Notes under the pieces: generated by a model | Told to the model about the DNA's origin: nothing | Seen by the model: the letters and a program-made list of their open reading frames with translations, nothing else | Database searches by the model: none | Shown here: in pieces, positions 1-5,811 of the stretch | Layout: every line of letters begins with the position of its first letter | How positions within the stretch are numbered: the stretch's first letter is position 1 | Program-made: the position numbers and the translations under genes | Origin: Phycisphaeraceae bacterium | Lineage (GTDB): Bacteria; Planctomycetota; Phycisphaerae; Phycisphaerales; Phycisphaeraceae | Reading direction: 5' to 3' | DNA length: 21,771 nucleotides | Assembly (NCBI GenBank): GCA_020850375.1 | Contig: JADZET010000141.1 | Span: forward strand, 1 to 21,771

Positions 1-305
1 AGCACGCGCAGCGGGGCGAGCGATCGCGCCAAGGCGACGTCCTCCCGGCCGTGCAGTTGCACCGTCCGCAGCCCCACCGCGTCGGCCGTCTTGCGGATCA
101 CTTCCGGGGTGGCGTCCACGAACAGACCAATGCGTTCGACGCTCATCGGCAGCGACGCGACGATCCCCTTGGCCTGATCGACCGTCACGAAGCGTGGCGA
201 GGCCTCGACGAACACCAGGCCCACCGCGTTGGCCCCCACCTCCGCCGCGGCGCCCGCCATCTTCGCGTCACGCAGCCCGCAGATCTTGATCCAGGTCTTG
301 GACAC
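1..305 (-). CDS. trpF: Phosphoribosylanthranilate isomerase, N-terminal part (runs off the left edge)
   Basis: TrpF converts N-(5-phosphoribosyl)anthranilate to its ribulose isomer in cytoplasmic tryptophan synthesis. Only the first 101 codons are present; the gene continues past the left edge. The translation from a GTG start at 305 shows the family landmarks in order: KICGL near residue 6 with the catalytic Cys, VGLVF followed by SPR near residue 30, LFVD near residue 60, and VQLHG near residue 80. These are typical of the first half of the (beta/alpha)8 barrel. The start is set by a perfect AGGAGG at 311-316, which overlaps the TAG stop of the upstream helicase gene (315-317). The two genes are therefore probably translationally coupled. 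A tryptophan gene directly behind a DNA helicase is an unusual partner, and the rest of any trp operon lies outside the window. Confidence 0.93.
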   Translation of the reverse strand, partial: MSKTWIKICGLRDAKMAGAAAEVGANAVGLVFVEASPRFVTVDQAKGIVASLPMSVERIGLFVDATPEVIRKTADAVGLRTVQLHGREDVALARSLAPLRV

Positions 306-314
306 GGTTACCTC

Positions 315-2648
315 CTAGGGAGACACCTTCTCCAGTCGGGCGTACTCGAGCACCAGCGTCTTGACCCCGCTGCCGTGGAACTGCACCTGAGCCCGCGTGT
401 GCGAGCCGACCGCGCTGACCGTCAGAACCCGTCCCACGCCGAACGTCGGATGCCGCACGAGCATCCCAGGCCCGTACTCGCCGGATGGACGGGCCGCACC
501 ATTCGAGCGGCGAGCCTCGATCCGTCCCTCGCGAGATGTCGGTGACAGCCAGTCCTCTTCCTCTGATCGATCCTCCCACTGCGTCGCCTCCTCGGGCAGT
601 TCCCGCAGGAATCGGCTGGGAATCGTCGGCTGCGTCTGGCCGAAGATCGTCCGGTACTTGGCGTGGCTCATCCGCAGCACCCGCCGTGCCCGCGTGATGC
701 CCACGAAGCAGAGCCTTCGTTCCTCCTCGATCTCATTGAGGTCCTGATTCGACTGGCTGTGCGGCAAGAGGCCATCCTCCAGCCCGATCATCGCCACGGC
801 CGCGAACTCCAGCCCCTTGGCCGCGTGCAGCGTCATGAGCGTGACCGCCCCCTGGCTGGCGTCGACGGCGTCCACGTCGCTCATCAGGCTCACGCGCTCG
901 AGGTACCCCCGCAGACGAACCCCCAGCGTGTCATTGTTCGCTGCTGTTTCAGCCCCCGGCTTCGCCGGGGGGTACGTCGGCGACCCCGCGGCCGCGCCTT
1001 CCTCCCGCAGGACTTCCCACTCCTCCTCGAATTGCTGCACGGCACTGACCAGTTCGCCCAGGTTCAAAAGTCGTTCCTGGTCCGGGTCGGACTTGTCGTT
1101 GCGATAATGCTCCTCAAGCCCCGAGTCGCGTAGCACCTGCTGGACGAACCCGCGCAGCGTGACGCCGCCCTCAAGAGCCCCGGAATCGACGGGTTTGTCG
1201 CACAGATCTCGCCAATCCTCGATCATCTTCCAGAAGCCCTCGACGGCCGTGACCGCCCGCTTGTTGAGCGTCGTGATCTGGCCGGGCCGCTGGAGCACGT
1301 CGAGAAGGGGGGTGCGGCTGGTGAGCGAATGGAGTTGGATCGCCTTGACCGTCGCATCGCTGATGCCTCGCGCCGGCGTGTTGATGATCCGCAGGAGGTT
1401 CAGTGTGTCCGCCGGGTTGGCCACCGCCCGGAGGTACGCCACCGCGTCCTTGATCTCGGCCCGGTCGTAGAAGGCCGTGCCCCGCGCGATCTGATAGGGG
1501 ATCGTCGCCGCACGCATCGCCTCTTCCATCACGCGGCTGAGGCTGTTGACGCGGTAGAACACCGCCATGTCGCGCCAGGCGAGCTTCTCCTGATCGTGCA
1601 GCTTCGTGAACCACTCAACCGCGAGCCTCGCCTCATGCTTCTCGTCGGCGCAGGAAAGCACCTCGACCGCCTCCCCGGCCTCGTTGTCGGTGAACAGCCG
1701 CTTGGCCTTACGCTGCGTGTTGTTGCGGATGAGCGCATCGGCCGCTGCGACGATGTTCTTCGTCGAGCGGTAGTTCTGCTCCAGCCGAACCACCGTGGCG
1801 TCGGGGTAATGCTGCTGGAAGTCCAGGATGTTGCGGATGTCCGCCCCGCGCCAGCGGTAGATCGACTGATCCGGATCGCCCGTGACGCAGAGGTTGCGGT
1901 GCCTGCTCGCCAGGGCGTGGGCCAGCATGAACTGGGCGTGGTTGGTGTCCTGGTACTCGTCGATCAGCAGGTACATGAACCGCTGCTGGAGCTCGGCCAG
2001 CGACTCGGGCTGCTTGAGCAGTTGCACCGTGAGCATCAAGAGATCGTCGAAGTCGACGGCCGCGTTCTCCAGAAGGATCTTCTGGTACTGCTTGTAGATC
2101 TTGGCCGTGTGCCGGGCGAAGAAGTCCCCGGCTCTGGCCGCGAAGGCCTCGGGCTCGATCAAATCATTCTTGGCCTGACTGATGACGCCCAGCACGCGGT
2201 CCGGGGGGAAGTGCGAGGCGCTGATCTCCAGGTCCGTCAGGGCCTGCTTGACCGCCCGCTTCTGGTCGGCCGTGTCGTAGATGGAAAAGCCCGGGGAGAT
2301 GCCGAGCCGATCGGCGTACTGCCGCAGCAGCCGCGCGCAGAGGCTGTGGAACGTGCAGACCGTCGTCCGCCTCGCGTCACGCGGGCCGAGCAGTTGCTCG
2401 ACGCGCTGCCGCATCTCGCCGGCCGCCTTGTTGGTGAAAGTGATCGCCAGCACCTGCCACGGCGGGATGCCGACCTCATGCACCAGATGGGCGATCCGCC
2501 GCGTGATGACGCGCGTCTTGCCTGATCCCGCCCCGGCCAGCACCAGCAGGGGCCCGTCGACATGCGCCACCGCCTGCCGCTGCGGCTCATTGAGCCCCTC
2601 GAGCAGCTTCGATGGTCTGTCGGTGGTGAAGGCCGATCCGTCATTCAT
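315..2648 (-). CDS. pcrA: UvrD/PcrA-type ATP-dependent DNA helicase (superfamily 1A)
   Basis: This is a 3'-5' DNA helicase of the UvrD/PcrA/Rep family, known for roles in repair and in clearing stalled replication. All SF1 motifs are visible: Walker A AGAGSGKT near residue 38, motif II LIDEYQDT, motif III GDPDQSIYRWRGAD, motif IV LEQNYRSTKN, motif V TLHAAKGLEF and motif VI LCFVGITRARR. The length of about 777 residues is normal for PcrA. A start at 2648 (MNDGS) is preferred because helicase homology begins soon after it. The 13 residues before it, from an alternative GTG at 2687, use rare-looking codons such as AGA and CTT. Upstream of motif V, a Pro/Ala/Gly-rich stretch (PPAKPGAET) is encoded by a perfect DNA palindrome at 953-971. 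The C-terminus ends in a small Tudor-like tail (VRHPTFGVGRVL) usual for PcrA. Whether it should be called pcrA or uvrD cannot be decided from sequence alone. Confidence 0.96.
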   Translation of the reverse strand: MNDGSAFTTDRPSKLLEGLNEPQRQAVAHVDGPLLVLAGAGSGKTRVITRRIAHLVHEVGIPPWQVLAITFTNKAAGEMRQRVEQLLGPRDARRTTVCTFHSLCARLLRQYADRLGISPGFSIYDTADQKRAVKQALTDLEISASHFPPDRVLGVISQAKNDLIEPEAFAARAGDFFARHTAKIYKQYQKILLENAAVDFDDLLMLTVQLLKQPESLAELQQRFMYLLIDEYQDTNHAQFMLAHALASRHRNLCVTGDPDQSIYRWRGADIRNILDFQQHYPDATVVRLEQNYRSTKNIVAAADALIRNNTQRKAKRLFTDNEAGEAVEVLSCADEKHEARLAVEWFTKLHDQEKLAWRDMAVFYRVNSLSRVMEEAMRAATIPYQIARGTAFYDRAEIKDAVAYLRAVANPADTLNLLRIINTPARGISDATVKAIQLHSLTSRTPLLDVLQRPGQITTLNKRAVTAVEGFWKMIEDWRDLCDKPVDSGALEGGVTLRGFVQQVLRDSGLEEHYRNDKSDPDQERLLNLGELVSAVQQFEEEWEVLREEGAAAGSPTYPPAKPGAETAANNDTLGVRLRGYLERVSLMSDVDAVDASQGAVTLMTLHAAKGLEFAAVAMIGLEDGLLPHSQSNQDLNEIEEERRLCFVGITRARRVLRMSHAKYRTIFGQTQPTIPSRFLRELPEEATQWEDRSEEEDWLSPTSREGRIEARRSNGAARPSGEYGPGMLVRHPTFGVGRVLTVSAVGSHTRAQVQFHGSGVKTLVLEYARLEKVSP
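953..971. repeat. 19-nt palindrome (8-bp stem, 3-nt loop) inside the helicase gene
   Basis: The arms CCCCCGGC and GCCGGGGG are perfectly complementary around the loop TTC. The palindrome is read in frame in the helicase and gives the residues PPAKPG. It has the same 8-3-8 design as the palindromes at 15698, 15718, 20917 and 20966, with a different stem sequence. It sits in a variable linker just before motif V, where an insertion would be tolerated. Confidence 0.6.
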
Positions 2649-2704
2649 CCCAACAAGTCTAACACGACCCAGCCGCACGTTTTCCACGGCCGTTACGGAT
2701 CGAA

Positions 2705-3394
2705 TCAGTTCCAGCTCATCTCATCGTCACTGGTCGGCGGGCAGAGTCGCTTAGCCAGACGTAGCGTCTTGCGCAGGGATTGCAGGTGCCCGACCAGCCA
2801 TCCGGCCCGCTGATCGACGTCGGGCTCAGCCAGCAGGCTGTACTGCTGCTCGGGATCGCCGCACAGCGCCGCCGCGGCCACGTCCACCAGCACCGGCGTG
2901 GGGATCGCCCGCGTCAAGAGATTGCGCAGGGCGCTGACCTGGGCGAGGTTCTCCATCAGCGGGTCGCGCAGCAGATCTTCCACCCGCCGGCGCGTCTCGG
3001 CCAGGTCAATCTCCATCGGCCGTTCTGGCTCTAGCGGCCGGAGCAGCGCCTTGCGGTAGGGCTTGTGAGGCACTTCCTTCGCGACCTCCGCCCGGCAGAG
3101 CCCGTGCAGCAGGATGTCGTACCGCCCGTCGGACAGCCGTTCGTGCCTGAGGATGTACCCCAGGCAGACGGCCGACCGGATCGGCGGCTCGCCCTGGTAC
3201 TGGCTCTGCCACAGGTCGCCGGCGAACGTGGCCATCGCGATCAGCCCGTTGCCGTCGAGCGCGTCAGCCGTCATCCGCAGGTACCGCGGCTCAAAGATGT
3301 GCAGCGGCGCCGTGGCGTGCGGCAACAGCACGCACCGCGACAGCGGGAACAGGGCCATGGGCCGCGAGAAATCGATCTCGGCAACGACCTGCAT
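2705..3394 (-). CDS. LON substrate-binding domain protein, stand-alone (no protease domain)
   Basis: This protein of about 229 residues resembles the N-terminal substrate-recognition domain of Lon protease, without the AAA ATPase or the Ser-Lys protease domain. The signature is at the start: IDFSRPMALFPLSRCVLLPHATAPLHIFEPRY, written here as motif blocks ALFPL, LLPHA and LHIFEPRY, followed by MATF and a CLGYI / DGRYDILLHGLCR strand pair. The C-terminal third is helical, as in other stand-alone members. Their biochemical role is not established. The start at 3394 (MQVVAEIDF) is chosen because homology begins there; the longer reading from 3490 adds an Arg/Ser-rich segment with no similarity. 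No Shine-Dalgarno is visible. A TATCAT box at 3400-3405 lies so close to the ATG that a leaderless transcript is possible (inference). It lies between cysE and the helicase gene on the same strand. Confidence 0.88.
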   Translation of the reverse strand: MQVVAEIDFSRPMALFPLSRCVLLPHATAPLHIFEPRYLRMTADALDGNGLIAMATFAGDLWQSQYQGEPPIRSAVCLGYILRHERLSDGRYDILLHGLCRAEVAKEVPHKPYRKALLRPLEPERPMEIDLAETRRRVEDLLRDPLMENLAQVSALRNLLTRAIPTPVLVDVAAAALCGDPEQQYSLLAEPDVDQRAGWLVGHLQSLRKTLRLAKRLCPPTSDDEMSWN

Positions 3395-3514
3395 GACCAA
3401 TGATAGCCGTCGTCGGTCACACGGGAGGGGATGGGGACAAAACCCGAGCCCGGTCCGTCGAAAAAGCGAGCGGGACTCCGATTCAGTCACTCTATTCCTG
3501 AGTCGTTGCCCCGC

Positions 3515-4489
3515 CTAGATCCCCGCCGCGTCGGTGAACTCGTTGGGGTCCAGCGGCACGTAGCCGTCCCGCCGTCGGGCGCTGACGCGCAGGTCCGGCG
3601 GCGTGACCGTCACCGTGTGGTGGGCCGGCACGGACTTGGTCAGGAACACCGCCCCGGCCACGGTGCACCCCTGGCCGATGACGGTTTTGCCGCCAAGGAT
3701 GATCGCCCCGCCGTAGATCGTCACGTCGTCCTCGATCGTCGGGTGGCGTTTGCGGCCGCGCCAGTCCTGGCCGCCCTTGGTCGACAACGCCCCGAGCGTC
3801 ACGCCCTGGTAGATCTTGACCCGCTTGCCGATGGTCGTCGTCTCGCCGATGACCACGCCCGTGCCGTGGTCGATGAAGAACGACTCGTCGATCTCGGCCC
3901 CGGGGTGGATGTCGATGCCCGTCTCGTTGTGGGCGTACTCGCTCATCATGCGCGGCAAGAGCGGCACCCGGAGCCTGTAGAGCTCGTGGGCGACGCGGTG
4001 GATGAAGATGGCGTCGAGGCCCGGGTAGCAGAAGATGACCTCGTCGGTGCTGCCCGCCGCCGGGTCGCCGTCGAAGGCCGCCTGCACGTCCGTCGCCAGC
4101 AGTCGCCGCAGCTCCGGCGCGCGGTCGAGCAAGGCGTCGGTGATCTCCTGGGCCCGCACGTCGAAGTGGTCGTTGGTGTCCCCCTCGCCGGGCTTGCGGC
4201 GGTTCTCGGCATGCCGCAGGGCCTGGCGGATCTGCTCGTAGAGGCTCTGGCGGACGTGCACGAGCAGCTCGCCGACGTGGTACGCGATCGTCTGGCTCGT
4301 CAGCCGCTGCTCCTCGAAGAAGCCCGGGAACACCAGCCGGCGGAGCATCTCCAGCACCCGGATCACCCGCGCCCGGTTGGGCAGGAACGTCGAGTTGAGG
4401 TGGTGCGTCCGGGCGTCGTCGTGGTAGCTCTGGACGATCCGCCGGACCAGCTCGGGGGTGTCGTCCGGACTGGTTTTGTCGTGGCTCAT
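3515..4489 (-). CDS. cysE: Serine O-acetyltransferase (EpsC/SatA-like, extended N-terminus)
   Basis: The enzyme acetylates L-serine with acetyl-CoA to O-acetylserine, the precursor of cysteine. The 324-residue protein has a long helical N-terminal part (about residues 1-180) and then a left-handed beta-helix of hexapeptide repeats (about 185-295). The catalytic pair Asp207-His208 lies in FIDHGTGVVIGET, and the second conserved His (about 249) lies in GRKRHPTIEDDV, the loop and repeat typical of CysE. The N-terminal block with FCYPGLDAIFIHRVAHELY is the family oligomerisation region. The long N-terminus fits the SatA/EpsC subgroup rather than the shorter enterobacterial enzyme. Upstream there is a TAAAAT -10-like box at 4532-4537 and a small hairpin (4505-4520) in the leader. 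The Shine-Dalgarno is weak. No O-acetylserine sulfhydrylase gene is adjacent. Confidence 0.95.
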   Translation of the reverse strand: MSHDKTSPDDTPELVRRIVQSYHDDARTHHLNSTFLPNRARVIRVLEMLRRLVFPGFFEEQRLTSQTIAYHVGELLVHVRQSLYEQIRQALRHAENRRKPGEGDTNDHFDVRAQEITDALLDRAPELRRLLATDVQAAFDGDPAAGSTDEVIFCYPGLDAIFIHRVAHELYRLRVPLLPRMMSEYAHNETGIDIHPGAEIDESFFIDHGTGVVIGETTTIGKRVKIYQGVTLGALSTKGGQDWRGRKRHPTIEDDVTIYGGAIILGGKTVIGQGCTVAGAVFLTKSVPAHHTVTVTPPDLRVSARRRDGYVPLDPNEFTDAAGI

Positions 4490-4531
4490 GGCGGTGATCC
4501 AGAGCCCGCCGAGGGGCGGGACAGAAAAGTC

Positions 4532-4537
4532 ATTTTA
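4532..4537 (-). promoter_or_regulatory. Candidate -10 box for cysE, followed by a leader hairpin
   Basis: On the minus strand the hexamer TAAAAT (5 of 6 to consensus) would start transcription near 4525, giving a leader of about 36 nt. That leader contains a CCCGCC/GGCGGG hairpin (4505-4520, loop of 4) ahead of the ATG at 4489. No convincing -35 box is seen. The location just downstream of a strong terminator at 4600-4628 supports an independent cysE promoter here. Confidence 0.35.
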
Positions 4538-4599
4538 GGATGTTCGCCCCCCGGAAGAAACCCCCGCAAGGAGCGCCTGTCGGAGAGGGGGCCGCCAAC

Positions 4600-4628
4600 A
4601 AAAAAACCGGCCCGCGTGAACGGGCCGG
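4600..4628 (-). terminator. Rho-independent terminator of the 4600-4854 unit
   Basis: On the minus strand a perfect 8-bp stem CCGGCCCG/CGGGCCGG with a 6-nt loop is followed directly by seven T residues (A run at 4600-4606 on the plus strand). It lies about 110 bases upstream of the cysE start and 300 bases past the stop of the isomerase gene, so it serves a transcript made within this gap. Confidence 0.85.
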
Positions 4629-4658
4629 CCTGGATCGGATCGTGAGTTCTTGTTCTCG

Positions 4659-4841
4659 TCAGCGCGACTTGCTCTGGGTGACTTGTTCGAACCCCAAATT
4701 TAGGTGGGTGCGTCGCCGAGTCATCCAGGCCTTCCGCTCGTAGACGGCTTGACCATCGTGCCCGAAAGCCAGCTCCCTTTGGGGTCTCAAAGGTTCGAAC
4801 AAATGCATCCCGCCAGAGCAAGCCGCGTAGACGAGAGACAC
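4659..4841 (-). CDS. Possible 60-residue small protein inside the structured transcript
   Basis: A GTG-started frame (or ATG at 4808, giving 49 residues) runs through the paired region and ends with TGA at the base of the outer stem. The product is basic and polar, with the segments FEPLRPQREL, YERKAWMTRRRTH and LNLGFEQV, no signal peptide and no membrane helix. Counting bases by codon position from the ATG gives GC highest at position 3, then 1, then 2, the order expected of coding DNA in a GC-rich genome. The sample is small, and third-position GC is visibly lower than in the neighbours. A GGAAAG lies six bases before the GTG. I do not recognise a family. It may equally be a chance frame in an RNA gene. 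Confidence 0.35.
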   Translation of the reverse strand: MSLVYAACSGGMHLFEPLRPQRELAFGHDGQAVYERKAWMTRRRTHLNLGFEQVTQSKSR

Positions 4842-4860
4842 TCTTCACTTTCCATGGCTG

Positions 4861-4886
4861 ATTATACCCGACCGCTTCGGTGTCAA
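4861..4886 (-). promoter_or_regulatory. Promoter of the 4600-4854 unit, with an inverted repeat over the -35 region
   Basis: Reading the minus strand, TATAAT (4861-4866) is a perfect -10 box. A perfect TTGACA (4881-4886) lies 14 bases upstream, which is short. A 17-base spacing gives TTCTTG instead. The TTGACA sits in the loop of an inverted repeat, CCGCTTC/GAAGCGG (4872-4878 and 4887-4893), which could be an operator or part of the 3' end of the upstream isomerase transcript. Confidence 0.55.
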
Positions 4887-4927
4887 GAAGCGGACAAGGC
4901 ATGAAAATGGTGAGCTGGGCGCTCGAT

Positions 4928-5773
4928 CTAGATCAGGCCTTGAAGCAGTTCGACGGCCTTGCGGATGTCCGCCACGCGCTGGTCGCCGGCCTCGCGTTCG
5001 ATCAGGAGTCCGCCCTTGAACCCTGACGAGCGGAGCTGGGCGATGAACGCCTTCCAGTCCACCTCGCCCTCGCCGACGGGAACCTCTTGGCCCCACGTCC
5101 CGGGCGTCTTGGTGCGGACCGCGTCCTTGATGTGCACCTGATGCACCCAGGGCTGGAGCTTCTTAAGTGACGCGATGGGGTCGCCCTTGTCATAAAGAAT
5201 CATGTTCGCCGGATCAAAATTCACCCCGATGTTGCGTGCCCCGGCCTGCTCGACGTCGGTGATGAAATCGACCAGCGTCTGGGCCGTCTCCTGACCGGTC
5301 TCGAGGATCAGGGTGATCCCGTAGGCCTGCATCACGCCCGCGGCGTGGTGGATGCGTTCGATGATCTTGTCCCGCCGTCCGCCGGCGTTGGCCTCGGGCA
5401 GGAAGCCGGCGTGCACGCTGACCGTCCGCAGATTCAGCGCCGCGGCCGCCTTCGCCGCTTGGTCGATCACCCGGCGGTTCTGCTCCCACGTCGCGTCGGG
5501 CACCAGCCCGCCGGTCCGGCGGATCGACTCGAGCGTCGAGTAGTCCTCGCCCACGCAGCCGAACATGCCCGTGAGGATCCACTGGTCCCTGGCCCTGAAG
5601 ATCGCCGCCAGATCCTTCCAGTCCGCGCTGTTCGTCCAGAGAGGGTCCAGGCCGATCTGCGTGTGGTTCAGGCCGGTCTGCGCCAACAGGTCCGAGAGCT
5701 CCTGCGCATTACGCGCGTGCAGGGACCAGCTGCACACGCCGATCGTGAACTGTTGCTCGGGACGCGGGACCAT
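4928..5773 (-). CDS. Sugar phosphate isomerase/epimerase-like TIM barrel (xylose isomerase-like, AP-endonuclease 2 fold)
   Basis: This is a metal-dependent TIM-barrel protein of about 281 residues, in the family that includes IolE, hydroxypyruvate isomerase and L-ribulose/tagatose epimerases. The substrate cannot be read from sequence. The first strand is FTIGVCSWSLH. Likely metal ligands are Glu in LILETGQE, Asp in VNFDPANMILYDKGDP, His in VHQVHIKDA and the late Glu in LLIEREAG. The start at 5773 (MVPRPEQ) is chosen because AGGAG at 5781-5785 lies seven bases before it. An alternative ATG at 5810-5812 overlaps the TGA stop of the upstream nagB-PIG-L gene by one base and would add 13 residues, so the pair is probably co-transcribed and perhaps coupled. 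The neighbour suggests a role in amino-sugar or glycan-derived sugar use. Confidence 0.9.
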   Translation of the reverse strand: MVPRPEQQFTIGVCSWSLHARNAQELSDLLAQTGLNHTQIGLDPLWTNSADWKDLAAIFRARDQWILTGMFGCVGEDYSTLESIRRTGGLVPDATWEQNRRVIDQAAKAAAALNLRTVSVHAGFLPEANAGGRRDKIIERIHHAAGVMQAYGITLILETGQETAQTLVDFITDVEQAGARNIGVNFDPANMILYDKGDPIASLKKLQPWVHQVHIKDAVRTKTPGTWGQEVPVGEGEVDWKAFIAQLRSSGFKGGLLIEREAGDQRVADIRKAVELLQGLI

Positions 5774-5811
5774 GCTCATGCTCCTGCCGTTGAACTTTCC
5801 GGATATCCGCA

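Larger units (their letters stand above)
4600..4854 (-). ncRNA. Candidate structured small RNA (about 255 nt), family not recognised
   Basis: A self-contained transcription unit lies in the 437-base gap between cysE and the sugar isomerase. A perfect TATAAT (4861-4866) predicts a start near 4854, and an intrinsic terminator closes it at 4600-4628. Between them the two halves pair over long range. CTCGTC at 4655-4660 pairs with 4830-4835. A 15-bp stem with one G-U pair joins 4663-4677 to 4813-4827. An 11-bp perfect stem joins 4683-4693 to 4792-4802, and CCCCAAA (4692-4698) can alternatively pair with 4778-4784. The enclosed region of about 90 nt can form further short hairpins. Stem, asymmetric 5/10-nt internal loop, stem resembles the overall plan of 6S RNA. 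However, I do not recognise 6S consensus sequence, and signatures of tmRNA, RNase P RNA and SRP RNA are absent. A 60-codon frame also runs through it (see the CDS at 4659-4841), so an mRNA cannot be excluded. Confidence 0.55.

Noticed and set aside
4655..4835. Miniature inverted-repeat transposable element instead of an RNA gene
   Set aside because: The inverted arms have asymmetric internal loops (5 against 10 bases), I see no target-site duplication at the ends, and a promoter and terminator sit just outside, which fits an RNA gene better.
4600..4854. Assignment of the structured RNA as 6S RNA, tmRNA, RNase P RNA or SRP RNA
   Set aside because: Only the long end-to-end stem resembles 6S RNA. 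The conserved sequence blocks of the other families are not present, and the 6S call would rest on shape alone.
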